A DNA stretch of 64,000 nucleotides from Paracoccus sediminicola (GTDB lineage: Bacteria; Pseudomonadota; Alphaproteobacteria; Rhodobacterales; Rhodobacteraceae). Below are positions 48,355 through 58,996 of this stretch, piece by piece (the first letter of the stretch is position 1; every line of letters begins with the position of its first letter). A program made the translations under genes and the position numbers. Location: NCBI RefSeq assembly GCF_027912835.1, contig NZ_CP115768.1, positions 1,054,001 through 1,118,000 of the forward strand, written 5' to 3'. Below the pieces are notes generated by a model that ran no database searches, had not been told where the DNA came from, and saw nothing but the letters and a program-made list of their open reading frames with translations.

Positions 48355-49493
48355 AGGCACCTTAGCACCGAGCGCGCCGCGCGCAGCCCCGGCGGCGGGC
48401 CGCCCTCGCCCAGACGTTTCATGGTCAGCGCCATCGCGTCAGCCTGCGCGGCCCGCGTTTCCGGGTTCTCCAGCAATTGCAGCAGCGCCCCGGCGATCTG
48501 GTCGGGCCGACAGTCGCGGCCCAGAAACTCCGGCACGGCGCGGGTGTCGCTGACCAGATTGACCAGCGTCACCGTATCGGTTTTCAGCAACATCCCGATC
48601 AGCCAGCGAGACAGCGGCGCCATGTCATAGGCGATCACCATCGGCACGCCATTCGCCGCCAGTTCGAGGCTGACCGTCCCGGATGCGGCAAGCGCCAGAT
48701 CGGCCGCGCGGAAGGCGGCACGCTTGTCGGAAGGGTCCTCGACCACGATCGGCGCGGTCGGCCAGCGGCGGGTCATGTCGCGCACCATGCGGGCCACGCC
48801 CGGCACCGTGGGGATCACCACGCGCAGCTCGGGGATGCGGTCGCGCACCCGGATCAGCGCCTCGTCGAAATGCGGCGCGAGCCGGGACACCTCGCCCTTG
48901 CGCGATCCGGGCAGGCACATGACCAGAGGCGCGTCGGAAGCGATGTCATGGGCCTCCCGGAAGCGATGCGCCTCTTCGACGCTGGCGCGGCGCTCGGCCA
49001 CCACCGGATGACCGACGAAATCGCAGCTCATCCCGGCGGCTTCCATATAGGGCGGCTCGAAGGGCAGCAGGGCCAGCACATGATCCACGGTCTTCGCCAT
49101 CTTCGCCGCGCGGCCCGCGCGCCACGCCCAGACCGAGGGCGCGACGTAATGGATCACCTTGCCCTCGAAACCCAGATCGCGCGCCGCCCGCGCCACGCGC
49201 AGGCAGAAATCGGGGCTGTCGATGGTTATCAGGGCATCGGGCCGGGTTTCGGCGACGACAGCGGCGGTCTCGGCGATGCGGCGCTTGAGATGGCGGTATT
49301 TGGGCAGCACCTCGGCGATGCCCATCACAGACAGCTCATCCATCGGAAAGCGGCTGTCGAGCCCCTGCACCTGCATCTCGGGACCGCCGATACCGTCGAA
49401 TTCCGCCTCGGGGGCGAGAACACGCAGCCCCGACATCAGCGCGCCACCCAGCTTGTCGCCAGACATTTCGCCCGCAATCAGGAAGAGCCGCAT
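48339..49493 (-). CDS. lpxB: lipid-A-disaccharide synthase
   Basis: A 384-residue GT19 enzyme joining UDP-diacylglucosamine and lipid X into the lipid A disaccharide. It has [12 protein letters not shown] at 6-17, [27 protein letters not shown] and [14 protein letters not shown] 49493 is preferred over 49502 by the AGGA spacing. It is last in fabZ-lpxA-lpxI-lpxB; a 46-bp gap separates it from lpxI. Confidence 0.94.
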   Translation of the reverse strand: MRLFLIAGEMSGDKLGGALMSGLRVLAPEAEFDGIGGPEMQVQGLDSRFPMDELSVMGIAEVLPKYRHLKRRIAETAAVVAETRPDALITIDSPDFCLRVARAARDLGFEGKVIHYVAPSVWAWRAGRAAKMAKTVDHVLALLPFEPPYMEAAGMSCDFVGHPVVAERRASVEEAHRFREAHDIASDAPLVMCLPGSRKGEVSRLAPHFDEALIRVRDRIPELRVVIPTVPGVARMVRDMTRRWPTAPIVVEDPSDKRAAFRAADLALAASGTVSLELAANGVPMVIAYDMAPLSRWLIGMLLKTDTVTLVNLVSDTRAVPEFLGRDCRPDQIAGALLQLLENPETRAAQADAMALTMKRLGEGGPPPGLRAARSVLRCLQRRG

Positions 49494-49539
49494 CCCGTCC
49501 ATCCTATGCCCCGCAACCTCAGGTGAAACCGGCGAGCCG

Positions 49540-50334
49540 CTAGCGCGCCCATAGGAAAACACCCGCCGCGCGGGCGCGTTCCACAGCTTTCTCGCGTTCC
49601 AGCAGAATAACGCCGCCTGCCTCCCATGCAATCCCCGCCAGACCGGCCCGCGCGGCCTGCAACACCGTGTCCGGCCCGATCGAGGGCAGATCGATGCGCC
49701 GGTCCTGTTCCGGCTTGGGCGCCTTCCACAGCACACCGCGTGGCCCGTTGGGGCGCGGGCGCATGTCCCGGTGGCGGGCGACGAAATCCAGCATCGCCTC
49801 GGTGCCCGGCAGCGTCTCGACCGCGAGGCAAAGCCCCTGCGCCGCGACCGCACCCTGCCCGATATCGAGCGCGCCGATCCCGCGCACGATCCGCGCTGCG
49901 CAATCGGCGTCGGAAATATCTGCGGCAGTCGGCTCACCGCTGAGCAGCCCCTTGCCGGGCACCAGATCGGGCGCGATCTCCTGCGTTCCGGCAACGGAGA
50001 AGCCGAATTCTTCGAACAGGGCGATCACCTCGCGCAGCGCGGCATCGTCGCCGGATTGCATCGCGGCAAGGATGCGCGGCACAAGCCGCGCGGTGCGGGG
50101 ATCGAAGGCTTCGGGATCAAGGCGCGGGCGACGCACGGCACCGGCGAAGGTGACACGTTCGACGCCCTGTTCGGCCAGCCAGTCGAAAAACGGCACCAGC
50201 CGTTCGAGCCGGAAGCTCCGATGCGGCATCTCGGGCGCGAAACCTTCCAGCGCGGCCACGACCGGCTGATCGAGCAGCCCGGCAATGACCGGGGCGAGCC
50301 GGCCCTGACCGGCGATGATGGCGGTGCGGCTCAT
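49540..50334 (-). CDS. lpxI: UDP-2,3-diacylglucosamine pyrophosphatase LpxI
   Basis: A 264-residue LpxI, the alphaproteobacterial replacement for LpxH. It hydrolyses UDP-diacylglucosamine to lipid X. It opens AIIAGQGRLAPVIAG; the C-terminal domain contains RHRDMRPRPNGPRGVLWKAPKPEQDRRIDLPSIGPDT, whose IDLPSIGP is the family signature, and GGVILLE. Its start overlaps the lpxA stop by 4 bp. Confidence 0.93.
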   Translation of the reverse strand: MSRTAIIAGQGRLAPVIAGLLDQPVVAALEGFAPEMPHRSFRLERLVPFFDWLAEQGVERVTFAGAVRRPRLDPEAFDPRTARLVPRILAAMQSGDDAALREVIALFEEFGFSVAGTQEIAPDLVPGKGLLSGEPTAADISDADCAARIVRGIGALDIGQGAVAAQGLCLAVETLPGTEAMLDFVARHRDMRPRPNGPRGVLWKAPKPEQDRRIDLPSIGPDTVLQAARAGLAGIAWEAGGVILLEREKAVERARAAGVFLWAR

Positions 50335-51113
50335 AGCGGTTTCAGGAAGCTGCGATCGGAGGGACCGAGGATGAAATCGAGCATCTCGGTCGCCATGTCG
50401 CCGTGCTCCTGCCCGGACAGGGCGCGGGCATGGTCGCGAAATGCACCCTGGGTCAGTTCCGCCAGAAGCTTGCGCAGCTCGGCGATCTCGGCGCGGCTGG
50501 CACCCCGGCGCTTCAGCCCGACGAGGTTCAGCCCGTCCAGATGCGCGCGCGGACCTTGCACCAGACCGAAGGGCAGCACATCGGCGGTGACCATCGACAG
50601 CGCCCCGATCATCGCGCCGCGTCCGATGCGCACAAATTGATGGATACCGGAAAGACCGCCGACGATGACGTCGTCGCCCAGGTGACAATGACCGGCCACG
50701 GCGACCGAGTTCACGAGGATCACCCTGTCGCCGATCTGGCAGTCATGTGCGACATGGCTGCCGGCCATGAACAGCCCGTCATCGCCGATCCGGGTGACGC
50801 CGCCGCCGCCCTCGGTGCCGGGATTCATCGTGACATATTCGCGGATCCGGTTGCGGGCGCCGATTTCCAGCCGCGTGTCCTCGCCCCTGAATTTCAGATC
50901 CTGCGGATCCTGCCCGATCGAGGCGAAGGGAAAGATCACCGTCTCTTCACCGACCGAGCTATCGCCCGCGATCACCACATGGGATTTCAGCTCGACCCCG
51001 CGCGCCAGCCGCACCTGCGGCCCGATCACGCAGAACGGGCCGATGGTGACATCCGGACCGATCTGGGCGCCGTCTTCGACGATGGCCGAGGGGTGGATCC
51101 TGGCATCAGCCAT
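50331..51113 (-). CDS. lpxA: acyl-ACP-UDP-N-acetylglucosamine O-acyltransferase
   Basis: A 260-residue left-handed beta-helix enzyme with hexapeptide repeats ([14 protein letters not shown] and on). The catalytic His is in [11 protein letters not shown], and [13 protein letters not shown] and a C-terminal helical domain are present. It adds a 3-hydroxyacyl chain to UDP-GlcNAc, the first lipid A step. The ATG at 51113 has AAGG 8 bases upstream; 51119 is an alternative. It overlaps the fabZ stop. Confidence 0.94.
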   Translation of the reverse strand: MADARIHPSAIVEDGAQIGPDVTIGPFCVIGPQVRLARGVELKSHVVIAGDSSVGEETVIFPFASIGQDPQDLKFRGEDTRLEIGARNRIREYVTMNPGTEGGGGVTRIGDDGLFMAGSHVAHDCQIGDRVILVNSVAVAGHCHLGDDVIVGGLSGIHQFVRIGRGAMIGALSMVTADVLPFGLVQGPRAHLDGLNLVGLKRRGASRAEIAELRKLLAELTQGAFRDHARALSGQEHGDMATEMLDFILGPSDRSFLKPL

Positions 51114-51582
51114 CCGCATCGCCTTTGGCCGGCGGATCCATCATGGCGGTGAACTCGGCCTCGCAGGCGAGTTCGCCATTGACGGTGCCGCGCCCGGCGA
51201 ATTTCCAGATCTTCCCGCCGCCGCGCTTCACTTCTACCGCGAGTTCCAGCACGTCGCCCGGCACCACCATCCGGCGGAACTTGACCTTGTCGATGGCCAT
51301 GAAATAGGTCTTCATCCCGCGATCGGCCAGATCGAGACTTACCCCGACCACCACAGCCGCGGTCTGCGCCATCGCTTCGACGATGGTGACACCGGGCATG
51401 ACCGGCTGGCCCGGGAAATGGCCCTGAAAATGCGGCTCGTTGAAGGTCACGTTCTTGATCCCCACCCCCGATTCATGCGGCACGATATCGCGCACGCGGT
51501 CGATCAGCAGGAACGGGTAGCGATGCGGAATGATCCGCTGGATCAGGCCGATATCGGCGTCGGATGTCTGGGTCTCGGCCAT
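51106..51582 (-). CDS. fabZ: 3-hydroxyacyl-ACP dehydratase FabZ
   Basis: A 158-residue hot-dog dehydratase. [15 protein letters not shown] is at 16-30 and [20 protein letters not shown] near 58-77, with the catalytic His and Glu. It dehydrates 3-hydroxyacyl-ACP in fatty acid synthesis and competes with LpxA for its substrate, hence the shared operon. lpxD, which normally precedes fabZ, is absent here and lies 10 kb away. Confidence 0.94.
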   Translation of the reverse strand: MAETQTSDADIGLIQRIIPHRYPFLLIDRVRDIVPHESGVGIKNVTFNEPHFQGHFPGQPVMPGVTIVEAMAQTAAVVVGVSLDLADRGMKTYFMAIDKVKFRRMVVPGDVLELAVEVKRGGGKIWKFAGRGTVNGELACEAEFTAMMDPPAKGDADG

Positions 51583-51659
51583 GATGGATGCCTTTCGCAA
51601 TGGGTTGGGAACGGTGCTAGCAAAGCGTGGGGCGGATTGGCAAGCAGCGGCAGGACCGG

Positions 51660-53777
51660 CTAGCCGCGCCGGCGGCCCTCCAGCAACCAGCCGGTCAGCA
51701 TCGCGCCGGCGATCAGCGCAAGCCACGCCCATCCCGGCAGCAGCGGGCTGCGCGACAACCCGGTCACCGTCTCGGCCTCGCGCGCGGTCAGCCCGATCCA
51801 GTTTCCCGCAACACCGCGCCCTTCGGCCGGTCGCCCCTCGGCGATGCGGCGCAGTTCCGGGATGCCATCCGCGAGACGCTGAATGCTGCCCCCCGAGTTT
51901 TCGGTCAACCCGGCCAGAGCGGCGGGGTTGGCGACCGTGCGGTCGAATTCGCGCGGGGCGGCGGGACCGATGGCGATCGAGCGGACCAGATCGCCCTGCC
52001 GCACCGTATAGAGCCCCGGCGCGGGTGCGGTGAATTGCCCGCTGGCACGTCCCGGGCCGGTTTCCTCCAGCGCGATCTCGGCGGTCTCGCCATCGGGGCC
52101 GGTGATCCGCGCCGGTCCCTCGATCTCAACCAGGCTGCGGCGCGTGATCTCCATCCCCAGCCCCGGCAGGCCGCTGAGCTCCAGCGCTTCTTCCTCGAGC
52201 TGCGGCTCTTTCATCGACCAATGCGCGACCCGCCGCATCAGGTCGAGCTGCGGACCGCCGCCCTCGAAGCCGCGCCCCCAGAGCCAGAGCTGATCCGACG
52301 CGATCAGCGCCACGCGCCCTTCTCCTTCGCGGCGCAGCATGAGCAATGGCTGGCCGTCGGCGCCGGTCATGGCGACGGTCGCATCCGGGGTTGGCGATGT
52401 CTCGATCATGCGCAGCCAGCGCCCCCAATCCGCGTCCGAGGCCAAGCCATCTGCGGCGGGCGCGCCGGGCAGGTCCTCGGTGACCGGGTGGCGGCGCCCC
52501 TCCTCGGTGAGTTCGGGCCGGAACGGCCGGTCGATCACGCGCCCGGTGGGCCGCGCGGGCAAGACCCGCCCGAGAGCCGAGCGCGCGATGCTGTCCACCC
52601 CCGCAAATTCCGGACCGGCAGAGACCAGCACCGCGCCGCCTTCCTCTACATAGCGGCGGATATTGTCGTAATATTGCGGCAGAAGGATGCCGCGCATACG
52701 GAAGCGGTCGAAAATGATGAGATCGAAATCGGCGATCCGCTCCATGAATAATTCCTGGGTCGGAAAGGCGATCAGCGCCAGCTCGTTGACAGGCACACCG
52801 TCGAATTTCTCGGGAGGGCGCAGGATCGTGAAATGGATGAGATCCACATTCACATCCGATTTCAGAAGGTTACGCCAGGTTCTTTCACCCGGATTCGGCT
52901 CTCCCGAAACCAGCAAAACGCGCAGACGGTCGCGCACCGCATTGATGCTGAGCGCTGCCTGGTTGTTCAGCGGGGTCAGTTCCCCCTGCTGTGTCTCGAC
53001 CGAGAGCAGGACCACGTTGCGCCCCGCCGCATCAAGCGTCACCGGCAGTTCCACGCTCGTGCCCGGGGTCACGGCGACGGTCGCGATCTCTTCGCCGTCG
53101 AGCTGCGCCGTCAGCGTCATCGGGCCAGCCGACGCTGAGGGCACGGCACCGTCATCGGCGATATGGAGCCGGATGACGCTCGGCTCGCCGATCAGGGCGA
53201 AGCGCGGCGCCTCGTCAATGACGATACGGCGATCCCAGTCCTCGGGCGCGCCGGTCTGCAACAGATGCACGGGCGCCGGGGCGTCCTGCGGCATGGCGGG
53301 CTGGTCATGGGCCAGCCCGTCGCTGACCACCACCGCCCCGGCCAGCCGGCTGGCGGGCTCGGCGGCGATGGCACGCGACAGCGCCGCCCCGAAAAGCGTG
53401 CCATCCTCATCATCGCCGACCGTGATGCGGCGGATCTCGGTATCGGGCCATGTGGCGAGGCTTTCTTCCATCGCGGCAAGCGCCGCATCGCTCTGCGCGC
53501 GGCGGCCGGGCAGGTTCTGGCTGGCGCTCTGATCGTCAACGAGCAGAACGATATCCGAAAGCGGCTGCGACGTGCCGCGTTCCAGAGAAGGCCCGGCAAG
53601 CGCCGCCGCGATCAGCAGCAGCGTCGCCCCGCGCCACCACGCCCCGCGCAGCCCGCGCCAGCGTGACACGGCCGCGACCGTCACTGCCAGAAGCGCAATC
53701 GCCGCGGCCACCCAGCCCGCCGCCGCGCCGATCAGCGGGGCGAGGATCGGGTCCAGCACAAGGCCGTTCCAGCTCAT
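51660..53777 (-). CDS. membrane protein with glutamine-amidotransferase-like/von Willebrand-type domain
   Basis: A 705-residue protein. Two N-terminal membrane helices (about 12-34 and 48-64) are followed by a large periplasmic-looking region with a [14 protein letters not shown] start. A class I glutamine amidotransferase-like fold ([17 protein letters not shown]) follows, then a C-terminal anchor ([21 protein letters not shown]). It is last in a MoxR-DUF58-DUF4159 operon, joined by a 4-bp overlap. Precise function is unknown; MoxR operons usually act in protein or complex maturation at the envelope. Confidence 0.75.
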   Translation of the reverse strand: MSWNGLVLDPILAPLIGAAAGWVAAAIALLAVTVAAVSRWRGLRGAWWRGATLLLIAAALAGPSLERGTSQPLSDIVLLVDDQSASQNLPGRRAQSDAALAAMEESLATWPDTEIRRITVGDDEDGTLFGAALSRAIAAEPASRLAGAVVVSDGLAHDQPAMPQDAPAPVHLLQTGAPEDWDRRIVIDEAPRFALIGEPSVIRLHIADDGAVPSASAGPMTLTAQLDGEEIATVAVTPGTSVELPVTLDAAGRNVVLLSVETQQGELTPLNNQAALSINAVRDRLRVLLVSGEPNPGERTWRNLLKSDVNVDLIHFTILRPPEKFDGVPVNELALIAFPTQELFMERIADFDLIIFDRFRMRGILLPQYYDNIRRYVEEGGAVLVSAGPEFAGVDSIARSALGRVLPARPTGRVIDRPFRPELTEEGRRHPVTEDLPGAPAADGLASDADWGRWLRMIETSPTPDATVAMTGADGQPLLMLRREGEGRVALIASDQLWLWGRGFEGGGPQLDLMRRVAHWSMKEPQLEEEALELSGLPGLGMEITRRSLVEIEGPARITGPDGETAEIALEETGPGRASGQFTAPAPGLYTVRQGDLVRSIAIGPAAPREFDRTVANPAALAGLTENSGGSIQRLADGIPELRRIAEGRPAEGRGVAGNWIGLTAREAETVTGLSRSPLLPGWAWLALIAGAMLTGWLLEGRRRG

Positions 53778-56500
53778 CCGCGCTCCTCCATCCGCAGCCG
53801 GTCGAGCAGGGCCGGAACGTGGATCTGATCGGATTTATAGTTGCCGGTCAGCACATACATGATCAGATTGACGCCGAAGCGATGCGCCATTTCGCGCTGT
53901 TCCTCGCCGTCGATCCCGGCCCCGACCGCGTATTGCGGCAGGCCGCGATCATCCACCGCCCAGGCCTCGGCCCAGCCATTGCCGCCGATCACCACAGGAG
54001 AAACACCGTCATTGACCGTCCCATCCTGCGCGGTGCTCGCCTCGACCCAGACCTCGCCCTGGGCATAGCGTCCGGGCATGTCGTCCAGCAGATAGAAGCT
54101 GCGGGTGAGGACGTGATCCTCGGGCACGGGTTGCAGGGGCGGCATGTCGAGCGGCCCGGCCAGGCGGCGCAGATCCGCCGAACTGTCCGGCCCGGTCCCC
54201 GCGAGATCGGAATCGCGCGTGTCGAACAGGATCATGCCACCGCCGCGCAGATAGCGGTTCAGCGCCAGATAGGCGGTGGCGGACAGCTCTGGCTGGGCGC
54301 TGCCGATGGGCCAGTAGATGAAACTCAGCAGGCTGAGATCGGCAGTTTCGAGATCGACCGCCACCGGCGGCGTCGGCTCGACCGTGGTGCGTGCGGTCAG
54401 CGTGGCCGAAAGCCCGGTCAGCCCGGAGCGCGAGATCTCGTCCAGCTCGGGATCGCCGGTCAGCACATAGCCGAGGGCGAACTCATTGGCGGCACGGGCC
54501 AGATCGGGATCGACCTCCTGCGCGCGCGGCGGCGGACCTGGCAGGATCATCAGCGCCGCGATCAGCGCCGCCGCAACGCTTCCCCGGCGCAGCATGACCG
54601 AGCCGAGCATGTCGAGGGTCAGCGCCACCGCCGCGGCGAGCAGCAACCAGCCCAAAAGTGGCAGACCGGCGGCCTGACGCGATTCGACCGCAGCACCGGG
54701 CCAGCTCGCCGCGATGATCGGACCACCTGCATTCAACGCAGCATAGCGCTCGCCCGAGGCATAGATCCCGGCAGGCAGCCCCGGCGCAGCGCCTTGTTCG
54801 AGCGCCGCCGCCTCGACCGGTGCCGGGTCCCGCGCCTCCGTCAGCCGCCCGGCGCCGTCCAGAACCCGCTCAGCGGTCCAGAACCCGTCGCGCGGTGCGG
54901 CATCGGCGGGTGCGGCGGCGCGGCCTGCCGTGGCGATCAACCGCTCCATCATCTGCACGAAGAGCCCGGAAATCGGCAGCGAAGACCAGTCCGCATTCGC
55001 CGTGGCGTGAAACAGCACAAGCTGCCCCTCGCCCATCGCGGCCCGCGTCACCAGCGGCGTGCCGTCGGTCAGCGCGGCAATGCTGCGTGTCCCCAGATCG
55101 GGTGACGGCTCGGCCATCAGCTGCGCGCGCACGGTGACATCCTCGGGGATCTCCAGCCCGGCAAACGGTCCTTCGGCATCGAAGCCCGCCACCGGACGCG
55201 GCTCGCCCCAGCTGAGCGCGCCGCCCATGTCCCGCCCGCCCGGTCGCAGCCGCACCGGCAGCAGCGGCTCGTTGCCCAAATCGGGATCGGCGGCCATGCG
55301 CGGGCCAGCAAAGCGTATCAGCAGCCCGCCCTCTTCGACCCATCGCGCAAGGGTGCCATCCGCCGCCATGCCGGTCTGGTCCATCAGCACGATCACATCG
55401 GGACTGGCGGTCAGCGCATCGGAAAGCCCGGCCTCGATCACCCGCGCCGAGCCCTCCAGCGCATTGCGCAGGTAATGCGCGGGCGAGAGCAGCGCCTGGC
55501 TTTCGGATGTCGCACGCGCCTCACCGATCAGCGCCACCGCCGGGCGGCGCAGGCGGTCATCGCCCAGCACGACGGCAGCGGCAGAGTTCACCCCGTCGAT
55601 CTGGAAACGCGTCACCCGGCCCAGCAATTCCGGCGGCAGATCGACGCGGACGGGTCGCGTCACCACGCCCCCCGTTGCCCCTGCGCCTTGCGCCGCCTCG
55701 CCCGGAGCGATCCGCGCCAGCTCTCGCGGGATGCCTTGGGGATCGGGGCCGAGGGCAAGGATCTCTGCCGCGCTCTCCGCGCCAAGAGATGCGATCTCCA
55801 GCAAAGGTTCGGCACCATCTTCGACCAGATAAAGGGCTTGCGGCGGGATCGCGGGCGGCACCACCCCGACCGGCCCGCGTCTGGCGAGATCTTCAAGCCA
55901 TGCGGCGCGGTTCGGATGGTCCAGACCATCGCTGAGCCACAGCGTGCGCAGCCGCCCCTCCGGTGTATTTCCAAGCAGCGCCGCCGGGTTTTCGGGATAA
56001 AGCCCCGGCCAGGGCTGCGGCGCGGCGGCGCGCAGCGCTGCGGTGATCGACTCGTCGGCGGCAAAGGCCAGCGGCGCATCCCCGCCCTGCCCGTCGGCCA
56101 GCAGAACGGCGACCGGACGCCCTTCCGAGGTCGCGGTCGCGGCGGCCCGCAGCGCCCGATTTCGCGCGGCGGGCCAGCCCGACGCGGCGGTGGCCCCTGC
56201 ATCCATCACGATCAACAGCGCATCGCCCTCTTCCTGCGGCGGGGCGGGACGCCAGATCGGCTGCGCAAAGGCGAGGATCGCCGCCGCAACCGCCAGAATC
56301 CTCAGAAGCAGAAGCCACCATGGCGTGCGCCGCGCGACAGGGTTCGGATCGCGCAGCCCGCCAAGCAAGGCCGTGCCCGGAAACCGCACACGCCGCGGCA
56401 CCGGCGGCAGCGCCCGCAGCAGCCACCACAGCAGCGGCAGCACGGCCAGCGCCGCCAGAACCAGCGGCGCCGCGAAACCTATCGGGCCCAGCATCATCAT
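53774..56500 (-). CDS. DUF4159 domain-containing BatA-like membrane protein
   Basis: A 908-residue protein. The N-terminus (1-82) has the BatA/aerotolerance layout with two helices and PRRVRFPGTALL; a vWA-like section and an amidotransferase-like region follow (VEEGGLLIRFAGP). A membrane helix near 645-665 precedes a C-terminal DUF4159 domain (about 700-908) with FALGYVLTGD and RRFGVNLIMYVLTGNYKSD-type ending (here HRFGVNLIMYVLTGNYKSDQ). It links the DUF58 and amidotransferase-like proteins by 4-bp overlaps. Function unknown. Confidence 0.8.
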   Translation of the reverse strand: MMMLGPIGFAAPLVLAALAVLPLLWWLLRALPPVPRRVRFPGTALLGGLRDPNPVARRTPWWLLLLRILAVAAAILAFAQPIWRPAPPQEEGDALLIVMDAGATAASGWPAARNRALRAAATATSEGRPVAVLLADGQGGDAPLAFAADESITAALRAAAPQPWPGLYPENPAALLGNTPEGRLRTLWLSDGLDHPNRAAWLEDLARRGPVGVVPPAIPPQALYLVEDGAEPLLEIASLGAESAAEILALGPDPQGIPRELARIAPGEAAQGAGATGGVVTRPVRVDLPPELLGRVTRFQIDGVNSAAAVVLGDDRLRRPAVALIGEARATSESQALLSPAHYLRNALEGSARVIEAGLSDALTASPDVIVLMDQTGMAADGTLARWVEEGGLLIRFAGPRMAADPDLGNEPLLPVRLRPGGRDMGGALSWGEPRPVAGFDAEGPFAGLEIPEDVTVRAQLMAEPSPDLGTRSIAALTDGTPLVTRAAMGEGQLVLFHATANADWSSLPISGLFVQMMERLIATAGRAAAPADAAPRDGFWTAERVLDGAGRLTEARDPAPVEAAALEQGAAPGLPAGIYASGERYAALNAGGPIIAASWPGAAVESRQAAGLPLLGWLLLAAAVALTLDMLGSVMLRRGSVAAALIAALMILPGPPPRAQEVDPDLARAANEFALGYVLTGDPELDEISRSGLTGLSATLTARTTVEPTPPVAVDLETADLSLLSFIYWPIGSAQPELSATAYLALNRYLRGGGMILFDTRDSDLAGTGPDSSADLRRLAGPLDMPPLQPVPEDHVLTRSFYLLDDMPGRYAQGEVWVEASTAQDGTVNDGVSPVVIGGNGWAEAWAVDDRGLPQYAVGAGIDGEEQREMAHRFGVNLIMYVLTGNYKSDQIHVPALLDRLRMEERG

Positions 56501-57378
56501 AGCGCCGACAGCACGCCATGCAGCCAGATCAGCGGCTCGGATACGGGGCGGCCAAGGTCATGCGTGCCAAAAAGCATCCCCGCCTCGCGCGCCATCCGGG
56601 CAAGAGCCGCGCGCCGCGCCTCCAGCCGTGCGAGATAGGCCGCGCGCAGCCCATCGGCATCGCGCGTGTCATGGCGCAGCCCGCCCGCCGTTTCGAAGCG
56701 GACAGCACCGTCAAAGGGGAACGCCTCCTCATCGGGGTGCAGGAGCTGAAGCATGACTCCGCTCGCCCCGGCATTGGATACAGCCTGAGAAAAGAGAGCC
56801 AGATCCTTGTCTTCAATCAGGAAATCGTCGATCAAGATGACGATCTGGCCACGCCGCGCCGCCGCCGGGTCCGGCGCATCGCCATCGCGCCCGGACAGGC
56901 CGCGCGCGGCAAGCGCAAAGCTCAGCCGCTCGGCCTGGATATTGCCGCTGCCGGGCGGATCGCCGAGCAGCGACACCCGTTCGCCGGCCCGGATCAGCGA
57001 CAGGCCAAGCGCCAGCCCGATCAGACAAGCGCGGTCGAATTTCGTTTCGGAGCCGGCCTGACCGGCATAGCCCATCCCGGCCCCGCGCCCGATCCAGATT
57101 GCCGCCGTGCGGGCGGTCTGGCGCTCGCGGTCCCGCACATATTGCGCGTCTCCGCGGGCCGAGCGGCGCCAGTCGATGCTGCGCGCGGTATCGGCCTCGT
57201 GCGCGGGGCGGTATTGCCAGAAATCCTCGCCGGTGCCCGGACGCCTTAACCCGTGCCCGCCCGGCGCCACCGCAGCGGCGATCGGTCCGCGCGCCAGCGT
57301 CAGGGGCGGCAGTGCAGCCGCCGCAGCCTCGGCTCGCGCGCGCAGCATTGCGGCGGTGCTGGCCGTCGCTGGACTCAC
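56497..57378 (-). CDS. DUF58 domain-containing protein
   Basis: A 293-residue DUF58 protein. The central ADTARSIDWRRSARGD motif (about 67-82, variant of RxIDWxxSAR) is the family hallmark, and a vWA-like VILIDDFLI strand follows. DUF58 proteins are partners of MoxR ATPases. It overlaps both neighbours by 4 bp. Its role is inferred as a chaperone-complex component; no direct activity is known. Confidence 0.88.
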   Translation of the reverse strand: MSPATASTAAMLRARAEAAAAALPPLTLARGPIAAAVAPGGHGLRRPGTGEDFWQYRPAHEADTARSIDWRRSARGDAQYVRDRERQTARTAAIWIGRGAGMGYAGQAGSETKFDRACLIGLALGLSLIRAGERVSLLGDPPGSGNIQAERLSFALAARGLSGRDGDAPDPAAARRGQIVILIDDFLIEDKDLALFSQAVSNAGASGVMLQLLHPDEEAFPFDGAVRFETAGGLRHDTRDADGLRAAYLARLEARRAALARMAREAGMLFGTHDLGRPVSEPLIWLHGVLSAL

Positions 57379-58373
57379 GCCGCCTGCCGGAACTGGGCGT
57401 CACGAATGCGGCCGATCACGGTATCGGTGGTCTCGCCCCGCGCCCGCGCCGCAAAGCTGAGCGCCATGCGATGCCGCAGCACCGGCGCGGCCATGGCATC
57501 GACATCTTCCAGCGAGGGCGCGAATCGCCCGTTCAGAACCGCGCGGGCGCGGGTCACCAGCATCAGCGCCTGCGCGGCACGCGGCCCCGGCCCCCAACTG
57601 AGCGTCTCGCCCACCCAATCCGCGCCCTCTGGACCGGGACGCAGCGCCCGCACAAGATCGAGGATCGCATTGACCACCGTCTCGCCCACCGGCATGCGAC
57701 GGATAAGCCCCTGCGCCGCGATCAGCCCTTCGGCATCCATCACCGGATGCGGCGCGCTTTGCGCGACGCCGGTCGTGGCCAGCAGGATCGCCCGCTCGGT
57801 GTCGCGATCGGGATAATCGACATCGACCTGCAACAGGAAACGGTCGAGCTGCGCTTCGGGAAGCGGATAGGTCCCTTCCTGCTCGATCGGGTTCTGGGTG
57901 GCGAGCACATGAAATGGCTGACCGAGAGGACGATGCGCCCCGCCGACCGTGACCTGACCCTCCTGCATGGCCTGCAACAGCGCCGACTGGGTGCGGGGCG
58001 AGGCGCGATTGATCTCGTCAGCCATCAGAAGCTGGGTGAAAACCGGCCCCTCGACAAAGCGGAAAGCGCGCCGCCCATCGGCAGTCTGGTCCAGCACTTC
58101 CGATCCCAGAATATCGGCGGGCATCAGGTCCGGCGTGAACTGGATGCGGCCATCGTCGAGGCCCAGCACGGTGGCGAGCGTATCGACCAGCATGGTCTTG
58201 CCCAGACCCGGCTGCCCCACCAAAAGCGCGTGGCCACCCGAAAGGATCGCCGCAAAGACCTGCTCGACCACCTCGTGCTGGCCGACGAAACGCCTCTCGA
58301 CGCTGGATCGCGCCTCGACAAGGCGGCTTCCAAGCGTCAGGATCTCATCAACCAGTTTGTCATCCTCGGCCAT
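57375..58373 (-). CDS. MoxR family AAA+ ATPase
   Basis: A 332-residue AAA+ ATPase. Walker A GQPGLGKT is at 53-60, Walker B LLMADEIN near 115-122, sensor-1 ATQNP near 160, and an arginine finger region follows. MoxR ATPases act as chaperones that insert cofactors or assemble complexes with vWA proteins. It heads the four-gene unit MoxR-DUF58-DUF4159-amidotransferase-like. ATG 58373 is chosen for the AGAGAGAA upstream. Confidence 0.92.
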   Translation of the reverse strand: MAEDDKLVDEILTLGSRLVEARSSVERRFVGQHEVVEQVFAAILSGGHALLVGQPGLGKTMLVDTLATVLGLDDGRIQFTPDLMPADILGSEVLDQTADGRRAFRFVEGPVFTQLLMADEINRASPRTQSALLQAMQEGQVTVGGAHRPLGQPFHVLATQNPIEQEGTYPLPEAQLDRFLLQVDVDYPDRDTERAILLATTGVAQSAPHPVMDAEGLIAAQGLIRRMPVGETVVNAILDLVRALRPGPEGADWVGETLSWGPGPRAAQALMLVTRARAVLNGRFAPSLEDVDAMAAPVLRHRMALSFAARARGETTDTVIGRIRDAQFRQAA

Positions 58374-58429
58374 GACAATTCTCTCTTGCTGCTCTAGAAA
58401 CATGAAACCACGGATCGGACGCAGGTGAA

Positions 58430-58996
58430 ATGGGCAAACCGTCCAACGGATCGACTGAGCAAGGGCCGGCGGCAGACCGCGCAGGCGATATCGCCGCCGT
58501 GGCCCGCAAACAGGGCACGCGCGGCCCGGCGCCTGTACATCTGTGGGACCCGCCCTATTGCGGCGAAATGGATCTGGTCATCCGCGCGGATGGCAGCTGG
58601 ATCCATGAGGGGTCGCCCATCGGGCGTCCGGAAATGGTGCGGATGTTTTCGAATATCATGAAGTTCGAGGACGGGCGCCATTACCTCGTCACGCCGGTCG
58701 AAAAGATCGGGATCGAGGTCGAGGATTCACCCTTCATCGCAGTGGATGTGGATCTGGGCGATGACGAGATCATCTTTACAACGAATATCGGCGACAAGGC
58801 CCGGCTGGATGCGGATCATCCGCTGACCCTCGCCGGAAATGCCGCCGAACCGCGCCCCTATATCGAGATCCGCGGCGGGTTGCTGGCCCGGATCGACCGC
58901 AAGAGCTTCTATCGCCTGGCCGAGGCTGCCACTGCCGGGCCGGATGGGCGGCTTGGGGTGCGCTCGGCAGGCGCGTTCTTCCCGCTGGAGATCTGA
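58430..58996 (+). CDS. DUF1285 domain-containing protein
   Basis: A 188-residue DUF1285 protein. VHLWDPPYCGEMDLVIRADG and WIHEGSPIGRPEMVRMFS (about 37-72) are typical of the family, and a YLVTPVEKIGIEVEDSPF block follows. The family occurs as a small cytoplasmic protein of unknown function. The hydroxypyruvate-isomerase-like gene begins inside its stop codon (TGATG), so they are co-translated. It diverges from the moxR operon. Confidence 0.85.
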   Translation: MGKPSNGSTEQGPAADRAGDIAAVARKQGTRGPAPVHLWDPPYCGEMDLVIRADGSWIHEGSPIGRPEMVRMFSNIMKFEDGRHYLVTPVEKIGIEVEDSPFIAVDVDLGDDEIIFTTNIGDKARLDADHPLTLAGNAAEPRPYIEIRGGLLARIDRKSFYRLAEAATAGPDGRLGVRSAGAFFPLEI

